Assembly (NCBI RefSeq): GCF_018446385.1
Contig: NC_055996.1
Location: 51,506,365-51,570,364 of the forward strand
Source: Zingiber officinale
Lineage: Eukaryota; Streptophyta; Magnoliopsida; Zingiberales; Zingiberaceae
Length of the DNA: 64,000 nucleotides
Direction: 5' to 3'
Shown: piece after piece, positions 22,428-33,976 of the stretch
Numbering within the stretch: position 1 is the first letter of the stretch
How the letters are laid out: every line of letters begins with the position of its first letter
The notes under the pieces: generated by a model
What the model saw: the letters and a program-made list of their open reading frames with translations, nothing else
Database searches by the model: none
What the model was told of the DNA's origin: nothing
Made by a program: the position numbers and the translations under genes

Positions 22428-23693
22428 TGTTGGTGCGGGAAGCATCCGACGATCGAACTCGTGTTTTGATATTGGCAAAGAATTCAAAGTTAAGATGTTT
22501 TGTATTCTAACAAGTCTACTTGACGATTTCAGGAAAGTCCTAGCTGCGGTTAGGCAAAGGGATAAACCCTAGGGGGTGGTAACCCTAGGTCATAGGGGGT
22601 GGTAACCCTATGCGGAAAGTCTTGGCAGGTCGATGACTTCAGGCAAAAAGTCCTAGGGGGTGGTAACCCTAGGTGGAAAGTCCTGGTGTCGTGAACCAGG
22701 TGAAAGACTGGACTAGCCGGGAAGCGGATGTCCAGCAGAAAGTCCAGAAGTATTGTGTGCTGAGCAAAAGTCCAGTCGATCTGGAGGATTGCACTGGCAA
22801 CAGGTAAATCTCCTGAGTGGAGTAGGTGAGGACGTATTCCCCGTAGAGGGAACAGTAGGCGTCGGGTTGACCTAAGGTTTTCGGTCGGAAATCCAAAGTC
22901 AGATCCGGACAGTCCGGAGACTGTCTTAAACATTCTTTATGACCCATACTGTTATTTTGTGCTAACCTTGTGTTGCAGGATGTTGTTTGGGACTAACATG
23001 TCTTGCAGGTACAAAATAACGAAGATTTGCCTCGGATGAACAGTGTCCGAGGCGCCTCCATGAGGCTTGGAGGCGCCTCGGGTTCAAAATCCTGAGCTGG
23101 CGTGAGGAGCAGGCTTAAGGCGCCTTGGATGGGTTTAAGGCGCCTTAGATAGCTTGGAGGCGCCTTGAAGGGCTTGAAGGCGCCTTCAGGTCGCGGCAGT
23201 CAAAGGGTTATCACAGCGAGCAGATCGGGATAAAACTCTCGTTTAAGGCACCTTGGAGCTTGTTTAAGGCGCCTTGGACACTGTTTATAAAGGGGGTTCG
23301 ACCAGCAGCTCAAACTAACGATTTCCAAGTCTTCTCTCTTCAACGTGCTGCTCTGAAAGACTCCCGGAAGTGCTGCTACAAGTCTCCGACGACCCAGAGC
23401 TCCAAGATTTCTCTTTTCGTCGTCGGTATAGATTTCTTTTATAGCATTTCTTGTAATACTTAGTTTGTAATAATCGAGCTTATAGTTGTTGCCCACCGGA
23501 AGCGATCAAGGATCGCGGGCCTTCGAGTAGGAGTCGCCTTAGGCTCCGAACGAAGTAAAAATCTCTTGCGTCTTTGTGTGTTGATTTTTATTCCACTGCA
23601 TTAACTCTTATCCGATAGTTTTTATGATTCCGATACGAACAAAATAGCCGCGAGCGCTATTCACCCCCCCTCTAGCGCGGTCTCGATCCAACA
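22428..23693 (+). repeat. Element D 5' LTR
   Basis: 1266 bp. The first 250 bp hold three copies of a hairpin-forming CCTAGGG/CCCTAGG or CATAGGG/CCCTATG motif with GGGTGGTAA between. Seven GGCGCC palindromes lie at 23051, 23072, 23119, 23139, 23159, 23179 and 23268, several exactly 20 bp apart, just upstream of the TATA box at 23284. Short ORFs on either strand here are artefacts of these repeats. Confidence 0.95.
23284..23291 (+). promoter_or_regulatory. Putative TATA box of element D
   Basis: TTTATAAAGGGGG directly follows the GGCGCC array. The same word is kept in the 3' LTR at 31723-31730. Confidence 0.65.
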
Positions 23694-23695
23694 AT

Positions 23696-23713
23696 TGGTA
23701 TCAGAGCGGGGTT
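23696..23713 (+). other. Element D primer-binding site (tRNA-iMet type)
   Basis: TGGTATCAGAGCGGGGTT starts two bases after the LTR and matches the complement of initiator tRNA-Met. Confidence 0.93.
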
Positions 23714-23945
23714 GTTTTGAACTGGTGCAACCACCATTCAAAGCAGTTTTTTTTTCGAGGTATTTTGTTGCGGAGTCAATTAGAAATTAGCTAATTAGCT
23801 AAAGTTCTAAATTCTTTTCTAATCAGTGTTGCTCAAAGTTGGTCAATACCACTTGAGCTCGTTATTTTTCTTCTTCCTCCCGCACCACTAATCCAAGACT
23901 CAGTCTTGGAATAGATCTTTTTGTTTTTGTTTGTTTAGGTCTAAA

Positions 23946-25602
23946 ATGACTCAACAAGAAGGATATAGCACTGTTCGCCCCCCACTATTTTCCGGAGAAG
24001 ACTTCGGATATTGGAAGGGCGAATGGAGATATATCTAAAGATCCAGTTTGACACCTGGATGATAGTCAAGACAGGACTTCAACTTCCAACTGATACAGAC
24101 GGTAAGCCTACATCTTGTGAAAACTGGGAGCCAGCCTTTGTCAAAAAGGTGGAAGCCGACGCCAAAGCTACCTGCACCATCCAGTGCGGTCTTACCAAGG
24201 AGGAGCTCAACAGAGTCGGTCCCTTTTCAACCGCAAAGGAACTCTGGGAAAAACTGATCGAACTCCACGAGGGCACCACGGACACAAAAGTAAGTAAAAG
24301 AGATTTATTATTTAATAAATTGTATAATTTAAAAATGCAGGAAGGTCAGACGGCGAGCCAGCTTCACGCGTGCATCCAGGACATTCTCAACTCTCTTCAT
24401 GCAATTGGACAGAGAGTTGAAAATCGGGACATCATAAGGTACGCATTAAATTCGTTTCTAAGGTGTACATTGTGGGATCAATGGTAGATGCCTACAAGGT
24501 CTCCAAAGACTTATCTTCTTTAAAGCTAGACGAGTTATTTTCTGAATTTGAAGTTCATGAACAAACTAATGCACAGCCATCTGAGAAGGGTATTGCTTTA
24601 GTTGCAGGTACGATTCGAACACGGGAACCAAGAGTGCGGCGAAAAATTGAATCGGAATCATAAGACGAACCCGACTCAGAAGATTTAGAGGATGAACTGA
24701 CTAGTGAACTCGTGAATCTTGTGAAGAAGCTCTACAAGAAGAAGAAGGGCTTCAACAAGAAAGATCTGAAGAAGGCAGTTCAATCGAGGGAGGCCTAACC
24801 GAACTCAAAGGTAAAGTTCGAAGTCACTTGTTACGGGTGCAACCAGAAGGGGCATATCAAAGCCAACTGTCCCAACCAAAAGGAGGCCAAAAAGCAAAGA
24901 AGAAAGAAGGCCCTGAGAGCAACCTGGGACGAATCTTCTTCGGAGGACGACGACGATGAACTTGATCAAACAAGTCTACTCGCACTGATGGCCCGAGACC
25001 AGATCATCGAGAGCGAGTCAGAAGCCGAGTCCGAGCAAAGCCACGGATCCGCATCCGTTTCAGAAGGGTCAGACTCCACTGTAAGTATTCTAAGGCTTAA
25101 TAATTTAGTTAATTACCTACTTCGCAAACTAGCTAAATCAAACCTTAGGATTAAATCACTTCTAAAGGAAGTAGTCGTCCTTAAAGATGTGACAAACACT
25201 AATTCTTTACCTTATCAAGTTCAAACTGGAAATTCTACTCAAGTTCAAAAACTTGAGGAAGAAAATTCTAGTTTGAAAAATCAGGTAAAAGATTTAAAAA
25301 ATACTTTAGAACGGTTTTCTCTGGGATCCAAGAATTTGGACCTAATTCTTGGGACACAAAGAGTCGTCTACAACAAAACTGGGCTGGGATATAAAAGTAA
25401 AAAGAAATATAGATCTTATTTATCCTTAATAAACAAACAAAGTAGTAAATTAGTCCAAGCATGGGTCCCCAAGTCTAAATTGATCAATCAAGTTGGACTT
25501 GGCCAATACTGGGTTCCGAAGGATCAAATACACTACCTCGATAGACCAGATCGAGGCTATGATCCAGGGAAAGCTAAAAGGAAGATGATCTTAAAAATTT
25601 AA
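23946..25602 (+). pseudogene. gag: Element D gag, frameshifted
   Basis: From ATG 23946 the protein begins MTQQEGYSTVRPPLFSGEDF. A one-base shift near 24015 moves to the frame with MEIYLKIQFDTWMIVK; a second near 24470 moves to VDAYKVSKDLSSLKLDELFS. Stops at 24661 and about 24797 interrupt the region before the zinc knuckle CYGCNQKGHIKANC (about 24828-24869, Cys-Cys-His-Cys). The rest, from 24988, is Ser/Glu-rich, then a likely coiled coil (VQKLEEENSSLKNQVKDLKN), ending near 25602. The long tail after the knuckle is typical of Sirevirus gag. It would form the capsid and package RNA. Confidence 0.9.
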
Positions 25603-26035
25603 AATAAATTATAAATTCAAAATCTAAATTAAAAATTTGAAATTAAATTATAAATTCAAAATCAAAATTAAAAATTTGAAATTAAATTATAAATTCAAAA
25701 TCAAAATTAAAAATTTGAAATTAAATTATAAATTCAAAATCAAAATTAAATTATAAATTCAAAATCAAAATTAAAAATTCGAAATTAAATTATAAATTCT
25801 AAATTCAAAATTCAAAATTAAATTATAAATCCAAAATCAAAATTAAAAATCAAAATTAAATTATAAATTCAAAATTCAAAATTCAAAATTCAAAATTCAA
25901 AATTAAATTATAAATCCAAAATCAAAATTAAAAATCAAAATTAAATTATCAAAACACAAAATTTGAAATTAAATTCTAAATTCTAAATTCAAACTAAAAA
26001 CTCGAAATTAAATTATAAATTCAAAATTCAAAAAT
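25603..26035 (+). repeat. AT-rich tandem repeat between gag and pol of D
   Basis: Imperfect head-to-tail units of roughly 40 bp built from AAATTATAAATTCAAAATC and AAAATTAAAAATTTGAAATT. The first units are most regular, later ones are mixed and shortened. No coding capacity. Confidence 0.9.
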
Positions 26036-26580
26036 AGATGGTGGATCCAAACTAGCTGGCACCTCCAACTGAACTACCCGACAGGGTAACTGAACCTAAT
26101 TTACCCGAAATGGGTAAAACAAGAGTAGATTACCCGACAGGGTAATTAAGGCTAGTTTAAACGGGCTAAGTTTAACTTGAACCACAGTACCGGTGAAATT
26201 TTTGGATGATAGTACATTAGGGAAACTTGGGCATCGCATGTCTAGGAAGATATGGCTTCGACCTGGTGCATTTGGCCAAGTGGAACTGACTGAAGCTACC
26301 CTTAAATGGATCCTAACTAGTTAGACCAAGGATTAGTATTAAGTTCAATGGGTAGGACTATTTGGAAAACCTCGAAGGCATGGTTACTTTAATGAGCTCC
26401 GTGTGACTCACCATAGCCCAGAAGTTTATCCAAAGAATGCTTACTTGTTGAAACCAAAGTTAAACCTGAATCTAACACAAAGTTAAACCAGACCCTTAAA
26501 TTCAACAATAATTCATCTCACAACAATTATAGGATTCCCTGATTGACAATCTAGATCGGGTGAGATGACTAAGAAATTAA
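26036..26580 (+). other. Unexplained spacer between two tandem arrays in D
   Basis: About 545 bp of ordinary-complexity sequence between the AT arrays, including repeated TTACCCGACAGGGTAA-type words near 26080-26145. No reading frame of useful length. In an intact Sirevirus, gag and pol would be continuous or nearly so here. Confidence 0.6.
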
Positions 26581-26776
26581 AATTAAAATTATTTTTTTTA
26601 AAAAAACTTAAATTTCAAAATTATTTTAAAAACTTAAATTTCAAAATTATTTTAAAAAACTTAAATTTCAAAATTATTTTAATAACTTAAATTTCAAAAT
26701 TATTTTAAAAACTTAAATTTCAAAATTATTTTTAAAACTTAAATTTCAAAATTATTTTAAAGACTAAATTTCAAAA
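26581..26776 (+). repeat. Second AT-rich tandem array in D
   Basis: About seven copies of ACTTAAATTTCAAAATTATT separated by short A/T runs, period about 26 bp. Non-coding, immediately upstream of the pol frame. Confidence 0.9.
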
Positions 26777-26909
26777 CGTTAATAACCATAGGCTTAAGTG
26801 TTTGCTAAATTACCTTGAATACAATAGAGTAAAATAGAAAATCTAAGGAGTCTACTTCAATCACGCTATCTTTAAATCCATTAAAAAGAAACCAATTCAA
26901 CTACTTCAT

Positions 26910-29591
26910 GTGGAGGAATTGGATCAATGGATGTTGGATAGTGGATGCTCCAGACATATGACTGGAGATAAGTTGAAGTTTACCAAACTCAAGTACAAGA
27001 GTCTAGGATCAGTTGCATTAGTAATCAGAAAAGGTAATATTGAACTTAGTTCCGATTTCATTATTCGAAATGTTTTATTGGTTGAAAATTTTAACTTTAA
27101 TTTACTAAGTATAAGTCAATTGTGTGACAGCGGATACCTAGTCAATTTTGATAAATCTGGATATTTAGTTAAAAATATTGAAAACCCGAAAATTAAACTT
27201 AAAGGACCTAGAAAGAATAACATCTACACAATTGACTTATCAATATCCTCAATAAAGTATCTCCTGACACAACAAGAGGAAACCCAACTGTGGCACAGAA
27301 GGCTGGGTCACACTCACACTAGACTCATTTCAAAAATGAGTCAAAATGGTCTAGTTAGAGGTTTGCCCAAATTAAAATTTATTGAAAATTTAATCTGTGA
27401 TGCGTGTCAAAAAGGAAAACAAACCAAGTCAACCCACAAGTCAACCAACCTAGAAAGAACTAACACCATACTTGAGCTCCTTCACCTTGATCTATTTGAT
27501 TCACATGGAGCCAAATCACTAAGCAAGAATCAATATTGCTTAGTAATAATTGATGACTACTCTAGGTACACATGGGTAAAATTTCTAAAAACAAAAGATG
27601 AAACCTATGAAACATTTAGTAATTTTTGCAATTTAACGGAAAATGAAAAAGATACTAAAATTAAAAGAATAAGAAGTGATCACGGAGGGGAATTTGAAAA
27701 TCATAGGTTTACCCAATTTTGTAAAATAAATGAATACCAACATGAATTTTCATGTCCTAGAACCCCCCAACAAAATGGTCTAGTGGAACGTAAAAATAGA
27801 ACATTACAAGAAGCCGCCAGGACTATGTTAAACGAATATCACTTAAATCATCAATTTTGGGTTGAAGCGATAAATACTGCAAATTATATTCAAAACAGAA
27901 TTTTAATTAACAAATCTCACAATAAAACACCATATGAACTCTACTATCATAAAATTCCCAATCTAAACTATCTAAAAGTATTTGGGTGTAAAGTTCACAT
28001 TTTAAATACTAAAGATTACTTAGGAAAATTTACACCCAAGTCTAACCAAGGAATATTCTTAGAATACTCCTTTACCAGTAGGGCCTTTAGAGTATATAAT
28101 CAAAATACCTTGAAAGTTGAAGAAACAACTAATGTAATATTTGATGAAGAAAACAGCTTACCTTATATAAATGAAAATATTGACATTAATCCAAGAGCTA
28201 TAGAAGATGATGAAATTCAACCTAATCTTAATGAGTCAAAAGAACCAGTTTCTGACCCACAGATAAGACCAACCAGAGTAAGTACCTCTCACCCACCTGA
28301 CCAAATTTTGGGTGACCCAAACCTAGGAGTCAGAACTAGATCATCCTATAGAAACCTTAGTCAGATTGCCCTTATTTCTAAAATTGAACCTAAGACTATA
28401 GAAGAAGCCCTGCCTGATCTAGACTGGATCATTGCAATGCAGGAAGAGTTAGCACAATTTGAGAGAAACCAAGTCTGGGACCTTGTACCTAAACCCATAG
28501 ATAAATCAATAATAGACACCAAATGGGTTTTTAGGAACAAGTTGGACGATCACGGTGATATAATAAGAAACAAAGCTAGGTTAGTAGCCAAAGAGTTTAG
28601 TCAAGTCGAAGGCTTAGACTATGATGAAACCTATGCTCCAGTAACTAGACTCGAGTCCATTAGGATGTTATTAGCCTATGCAGCAAATAAAGGATTCAAA
28701 TTGTACCAAATGGACGTTAAGTTAGCCTTTTTAAATGATTTTATCAAGGAAGAGGTCTACGTAAGCCAACCTCCAGGGTTTGAAGACATAGACTATCCTA
28801 ACCACGTATTTAAATTAAAAAAGGCATTATATGGACTAAAACAAGCCCCTAGAGCATGGTATGAAAGATTATCTAATTACTTAATATCCAAAGACTTTAA
28901 CCAAGGACAAATCGATCCAACTTTGTTCGTGAAAACCATAGAAAAAGACATCTTTATAGCCCAAATCTATGTTGACGACATAATCTTTGGCTCAACTAAT
29001 TCAAAATTCTTAAAAGAATTTGTCAAATTAATGGAAAGTGAATTTGAAATGAGTATGGTTGGGGAACTTAATTTCTTCTTAGGCTTACAAATTAAACAAA
29101 CTAAAGATGGAATCTACATTTATCAAACTAAATATGCTAAGGAGTTAATTAAAAAATTTTGTATGGAAAATTCAAAAATTATAAATACTCTAATGGCAAC
29201 CAACATAAACATTGACTCTGACCCAAAAGGAAAACCAGTTGACCCAAAATTCTATAGGAGTGTCATAGGTAGCCTACTTTACCTAACTGCAAGTCGACCC
29301 GACATATTGTTTGCAGTAGGTATGTGCGCAAGATATCAATCCTGTGCAAAAGAGTCACACCTATCATACGTTAAAAGAATACTTACGTATATTAAAGGAA
29401 CTCTAAATGTAGGACTTTGGTATCCAAGAACTTGCACCTTTGACCTTTATGGCTATTCTGATTCAGACTATGCCGGGTGCAAGTTAGACAGAAAAAGTAC
29501 AAGTGGTAGCTGCCAGATTCTAGGTCAGTGCCTAGTAAGTTGGTCAAGCAGAAAGCAACATTGTGTTGCTCATCTCAACTGTTGTGGATGA
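26910..29591 (+). CDS. pol: Element D copia polyprotein (protease, integrase, RT)
   Basis: An open frame of 893 codons. Domains in order: aspartic protease motif [12 protein letters not shown] near residue 10; zinc-binding GAG-pre-integrase block with LWHRRLGH near 126 and CDACQKGK near 170; integrase core with HLDLFD near 193, IRSDHGGEF near 255 and [12 protein letters not shown] near 290 (the DDE set); RT from [11 protein letters not shown] near 530, with [21 protein letters not shown] and the active site YVDD near 687; start of RNase H with [18 protein letters not shown] near 850. The frame ends early at HLNCCG because a deletion removed the LSTAEAEY region and shifted the frame; RNase H continues at 29575-29869. 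Start chosen as the first ATG before DSG; translation normally continues from gag. Confidence 0.93.
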   Translation: MEELDQWMLDSGCSRHMTGDKLKFTKLKYKSLGSVALVIRKGNIELSSDFIIRNVLLVENFNFNLLSISQLCDSGYLVNFDKSGYLVKNIENPKIKLKGPRKNNIYTIDLSISSIKYLLTQQEETQLWHRRLGHTHTRLISKMSQNGLVRGLPKLKFIENLICDACQKGKQTKSTHKSTNLERTNTILELLHLDLFDSHGAKSLSKNQYCLVIIDDYSRYTWVKFLKTKDETYETFSNFCNLTENEKDTKIKRIRSDHGGEFENHRFTQFCKINEYQHEFSCPRTPQQNGLVERKNRTLQEAARTMLNEYHLNHQFWVEAINTANYIQNRILINKSHNKTPYELYYHKIPNLNYLKVFGCKVHILNTKDYLGKFTPKSNQGIFLEYSFTSRAFRVYNQNTLKVEETTNVIFDEENSLPYINENIDINPRAIEDDEIQPNLNESKEPVSDPQIRPTRVSTSHPPDQILGDPNLGVRTRSSYRNLSQIALISKIEPKTIEEALPDLDWIIAMQEELAQFERNQVWDLVPKPIDKSIIDTKWVFRNKLDDHGDIIRNKARLVAKEFSQVEGLDYDETYAPVTRLESIRMLLAYAANKGFKLYQMDVKLAFLNDFIKEEVYVSQPPGFEDIDYPNHVFKLKKALYGLKQAPRAWYERLSNYLISKDFNQGQIDPTLFVKTIEKDIFIAQIYVDDIIFGSTNSKFLKEFVKLMESEFEMSMVGELNFFLGLQIKQTKDGIYIYQTKYAKELIKKFCMENSKIINTLMATNINIDSDPKGKPVDPKFYRSVIGSLLYLTASRPDILFAVGMCARYQSCAKESHLSYVKRILTYIKGTLNVGLWYPRTCTFDLYGYSDSDYAGCKLDRKSTSGSCQILGQCLVSWSSRKQHCVAHLNCCG

Positions 29592-29869
29592 TGCATACGT
29601 TAAAAGACTATCAACTAGAATATAAAAATACACAAATCTTTATTGATAATATCAGCTCAATTAATCTCACCAAGAATCCTATTCACCATTCCAGGACTAA
29701 ACACATAGAGGTAAAACACCACTTTGTAAGGGATCATGTAGCTAAAGGTGAAATTGCACTCAACCACGTTGAGTCCAAATCAAACCTAGCTGACATCTTT
29801 ACAAAACCCTTACCTAAACTTGAGTTCAGTGCACTTAGAAGGCAAATAGGAATGTGTTGGGTAGAATAG
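29575..29869 (+). pseudogene. pol: Element D RNase H C-terminus, out of frame
   Basis: A different frame continues the RNase H with [37 protein letters not shown] and the family-typical ADIFTKPL end, closing at a stop near 29869. Compared with other copia RNase H domains, the residues just before LLW, which include the AEAEY catalytic segment, are missing. So D lost RNase H activity through this deletion. Confidence 0.88.
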
Positions 29870-30690
29870 GTGTCTCATTTTATTGTCTTCATTTTTCAAA
29901 ATCTAAATTTTTTTTTTTTTTCAAAATTCCCAATTTCCTAGATTTTTTAAAATTCTGGAATTAGCCTAAATTTTCTCCTAGAAATCATGTTCCCCTAGAA
30001 TTAAGCCAGAGCATCTCACAAACACCTAGGTTTACCTTGTTTGTGTTTGAAAGACATAGAACGACGTGAGATGCATAGGGTACAGCCTGGACTCAAGAAT
30101 GCTTATATCTGTGCATTAATATGAGTCTGGGCGTTAAATACGCAACATACATTAATCAAGTTTAGTCTTCCAGCTCTAGTCAAATCTAACTGGACCAAAT
30201 CAACTTGACTTGACTAACCAGGTGAAAGCTATTGCCCTATAAGCAGTCAGCAAGTAGCTAAAGTTAGACAGTTGGTAAAAGGACACTCAGTTTTCTGCTT
30301 AAGCATGTTTTGATCTTTAGGGCTCTGATACCTAGTAAGTTAATCTACTGATTATAACTCATGCTTGGACTTAAGGACCAACTGAATTTGAATAAATAAC
30401 CTAAACCAAATTTAAATGTTGTTCAAACTTAAGTTTACTATTAGCTTAAGTCTTCAAATTCAATACGTCTAAAAGATCTAAGCTAAGTTACAATCTTAAT
30501 GTTCAAATCCTTGCTGAGCCTAGCTAACTTTGAAATCTAACATTGTAAATTCCTACAGAGTTCTTTTTACCATCAAAGATTACTTTTCTCCTAGCCTTTA
30601 AAATCTATCAAAAAGATACATCTTAGCTATAAATAAGAAATGAATGTTAAGTATCTAGTTATTCAAAAGTCTATTATTTTTTTTGATATA
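29870..30690 (+). other. Element D post-pol spacer
   Basis: Some 820 bp of AT-rich sequence after pol with no frame long enough for the env-like gene that some Sireviruses carry. Nothing else recognised. Confidence 0.6.
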
Positions 30691-30693
30691 TGG

Positions 30694-30917
30694 CAAAGGG
30701 GGAGAGTAGCAAAATTCAAATCAAATTTAAATTAATATTAAAGGGGGAGCATCAGTTAAGGGGGAGCAATAGTTAAGGGGGAGCATATAGTATAGCAAAT
30801 TTGCTTTGGTTAATGTGTTCACCTATAATTAGCAAAATTTGCCTGTGTTAAATGGTTATCTATTCGTTTGTTTACTTAACTTTGAATTTGAGTTGTCATA
30901 ATCAAAAAGGGGGAGAT
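30694..30917 (+). other. Multiple polypurine tracts of element D
   Basis: AAAGGGGGAGAG (30694), AAAGGGGGAGC (30740), AAGGGGGAGC (30758), AAGGGGGAGC (30775) and AAAAAGGGGGAGAT (30904-30917), the last directly abutting the 3' LTR. Serial tracts here are a described trait of Sireviruses. Confidence 0.85.
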
Positions 30918-32132
30918 TGTTGGTGCGGGAAGCATCCGACGATCGAACTCGTGTTTTGATAAAGTTAAGATGTTTTGTATTCTAACAAGTCTACTTGAGG
31001 ATTTCAGGAAAGTCCTAGCTGCGGTTAGGCAAAGGGATAAACCCTAGGGGGTGGTAACCCTAGGTCATAGGGGGTGGTAACCCTATGGGAAAGTCTTGGC
31101 CAGGCAAAAAGTCCTAGGGGGTGGTAACCCTAGGTGAAAATTCCTGGTGTCGCGAACCAGGTGAAAGACTGGACTAGCCGGGAAGCGGATGTCCAGCAGA
31201 AAGTCCGGAAGTATCGAGTGCTGAGCAAAAGTCCAGTCGATCTGGAGGATTGCACTGGCAACAGGTAAATCTCCTGACTGGAGTAGGTGAGGACGCGGCG
31301 TCGGGTCGACCTAGGGTTTCCGGTCGGAAATCCAAAGTCAGATCCGGACAGTCCGGAGACTGTCTTAAACATTCTTTATGATCCATACTGTTATTTTGTG
31401 CTAACCTTGTGTTGCAGGATGTTGTTTGAGATTAACATGTCTTGGAGGTACAAAATAATGAAGATTTGCCTCGGATGAACAGTGTCTGAGGCGCCTCCAT
31501 GAGGCTTGGAGGCGCCTCGGGTTCAAAATCCTGAGCTGGCGCGAGGAGCAGGCTTAAGGCGCCTTGGATGGGTTTAAGGCACCATAGATAGCTTGGAGGC
31601 GCCTTGAAGGGCTTGAAGACGCCTTCAGGTCGCGGCAGTCAAAGGGTTATCACAGCGAGCAGATCGGGATAAAACTCTCGTTTAAGGCACCTTGGAGCTT
31701 GTTTAAGGCGCCTTGGACACTGTTTATAAAGGGGATTCGACCAGCAGCTCAAACTAACGATTTCCAAGTCTTCTCTCTTCAACGTGCTACTCCGAAAGAC
31801 TCCCGAAAGTGCTGCTACAAGTCTCTGACGACCCAGAGCTCCAAGATTTCTCTTTTCGTCGTCGGTATAGATTTCTTTTATCGCATTTCTTGTAATACTT
31901 AGTTTGTAATAATCGAGTTTATAGTTGTTGCTCACCGGAACCGATCAAGGATTGCAGGCCTTCGAGTAGGAGTCGCCTTAGGCTCCGAACGAAGTAAAAA
32001 TCTCTTGCGTCTTTGTGTGTTGATTTTTATTCCGCTGCATTAACTCTTATCCGATAGTTTTTACGATTCCGATACGAACAAAATAGCCACGAGCTCTATT
32101 CACCCCCCCTCTAGCGCGGTCTCGATCCAACA
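30918..32132 (+). repeat. Element D 3' LTR
   Basis: 1215 bp, same termini as the 5' LTR but with small deletions (for example near 30960, 31095 and 31295). GGCGCC sites are conserved in part; one has become GGCACC. TATA at 31723-31730. Followed by CCAGG (32133-32137). Confidence 0.95.
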
Positions 32133-32643
32133 CCAGGATGCATCGCATAAGGTGCTCCGTGGGCTTCCTCTAGAATTTTCTTTCGTAGTTCTTCTTGATT
32201 AGGGACGAAGAGGCGCTCACCATAATATAGTATCCCACCGTCTGATATTCGGAACCACCCATTTTCTCCTTCCTGTACTCCCTGCTTGACCTTCTGAATA
32301 TTAGAATCTTCATCTTGCCCTTTCTGTATCTCGTCAAGTAGGGTTGACACTAATGTCAAAGTGGAGAGTTGCCCAGTAACATTTCCAGCCCAAAATTTTC
32401 TATTTCTTTCTGGAGGGGAGTGGCCATGGCGGCTAAGGACGATAGAGCGACACAAGATTTCCTGCTTAGTGCATCCGCCACTTTGTTCGCCTTCCCTGGA
32501 TGGTAGAGGATTTCACAATCATAGTCTTTGACCAGTTTAAGCCATCTCCGCTGTCTCATATTCAGGTCTTTTTGAGTGAAGAAATACTTCAGACTCTGGT
32601 GATCTGTGTAAATCTTGCACTGAGCTCCATATAAGTAATGCCT
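32133..32643 (-). pseudogene. pol: Element A RNase H end and integrase N-terminus
   Basis: Minus strand: [20 protein letters not shown], the RNase H end with [17 protein letters not shown], a linker, then EELRKKILEEAHGAPYAMHPG, the start of the integrase zinc-binding domain. The frame is broken at the TGA after LKI near 32647 (a Trp codon in F) and at a frame change near 32400. The last residues abut the D insertion, and the next codons are at 22427. Confidence 0.92.
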
Positions 32644-33970
32644 TCAAATCTTGAGAGCAAAGACTACCGCTGCTAACTCAAGGTCATGAGTAGGATAGTT
32701 CTTCTCATAATCCTTGAGTTGTCTCGAGGCATAAGCGATGACCTTGCCATTCTGCATCAGTACGGCCACGAATGCCAATTTAGAAGCATCACTGTAAATA
32801 TCGAAGCCTTCGTTATTCTCTGGGAGAGTCAGGATTGGGGCACTGGTCAGCCTCCTTTTTAGTTCAGTGAAACTCTTCTCATAATCCTTTGTCCACTCAA
32901 ATCTTCGATTCTTCCTGGTGAGTGCTGTCAGTGGTGAGGCGATCCTTGAGAAGTTCTCTACAAATTTCCTGTAGTAGCCTGTTAACCCAAGAAAACTCCT
33001 GATTTCATTGACATTCTTGGGTCTATTCCAGTTACTCACAGCTCCTATTTTTGTCGGGTCTACCATAACCCCATCCTTGGAAATAATGTGACCTAGGAAG
33101 GACACTTGATTGACCCAGAACTCGCACTTAGAAAACTTGGCGTACAGCTGGCTCTGCTGAAGGATCTGTAATACTGTCCTCAGATGTTTAGCATGTTCTT
33201 CCTGAGTTCTGGAGTATATAAGGATATCGTCCATGAAGACGATTACGAACTTGTCCAAATATGCTTTGAATACTCTGTTCATCATATCCATAAATGTAGC
33301 AGGAGCGTTCGTCACTCCAAAAGGCATAACTACAAACTCGTAGTGCCCATACTTCGTTCGGAATGCCATCTTGGCACATCATCTAATTTCACTTTAACTT
33401 GATGATATCTGGACCGCAAATCTATCTTGGAAAAGACTGTGGCTCCCTTTAACTGATCAAACAGATCGTCAATTCTCGGTAGGGGATACTTATTTTTTAT
33501 GGTTACTTTGTTCAACGCTCGGTAGTCTACACACATTCGCATGGACCCGTCCTTCTTTTCAAACAACACCGGAGCTCCCCATGGTGAGTGACTAGGGTGA
33601 ATAAAACCCTTTTCAAGGAGCTCCTGTAGTTGTCCCTAAAGTTCTTTCAATTCTGTCGGAGTCATGCGGTAGGGTGCCTTTGTGATTGGATGGGTACCAG
33701 GGATGAATTCAATCTCAAATTCAATTTCCCTATCCGGAGCCAAGCCCGACATCTCATCCGGAAACACTTCTGGGTAGTCACATACAACTTTAACTTCCTC
33801 TAACTTTTGGTGTCTTTCTTGTTGGGTATTATTCCATATGAGCTAGGAACCCGACACATCCATCGGCTAACATTTTCTGAACTTTTATGGCCGATAAGAA
33901 TTTCTGGGTTCTCTTCTTGGATTCTCCGATGAACTCAAACTTAGGCTCTGCCTCAGGTTGGAATAGGACT
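32644..33970 (-). pseudogene. pol: Element A reverse transcriptase
   Basis: Minus strand: [39 protein letters not shown], a one-base deletion near 33372, then [20 protein letters not shown] and the intact active site [16 protein letters not shown], followed by [15 protein letters not shown], the thumb, and the RNase H opening with DIYSDASKL. The region 33570-33960 holds the N-terminal RT with several stops (for example a TAG in ELQGQLQELL near 33637). At about 33976 a TGA interrupts the junction with protease (IECRK, stop, RVLF). Confidence 0.92.
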
Positions 33971-33976
33971 CTTCAC

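Larger units (their letters stand above)
22428..32132 (+). mobile_element. Element D: Sirevirus-like Ty1/copia retrotransposon
   Basis: LTRs 22428-23693 and 30918-32132 with TGTTGG and CCAACA ends, a tRNA-iMet PBS, gag with a CCHC knuckle and a coiled-coil-prone C-terminus, a long pol frame in copia order (protease, integrase, RT, RNase H), and a series of AAAGGGGGAG tracts before the 3' LTR. Copia order plus multiple polypurine tracts and inverted repeats in U3 are hallmarks described for Sireviruses. CCAGG flanks both ends. Gag has two frameshifts and two stops, and the RNase H has a deletion, so it is not autonomous now. Its LTRs are similar but the right one has several small deletions. 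Confidence 0.94.

Noticed and set aside
22560..22680. Telomere-like AACCCTAGG repeats
   Set aside because: Not TTTAGGG repeats in tandem; they are arms of hairpins in the D LTR.
29870..30690. env-like gene of a Sirevirus in D
   Set aside because: No frame of useful length and no membrane segments.
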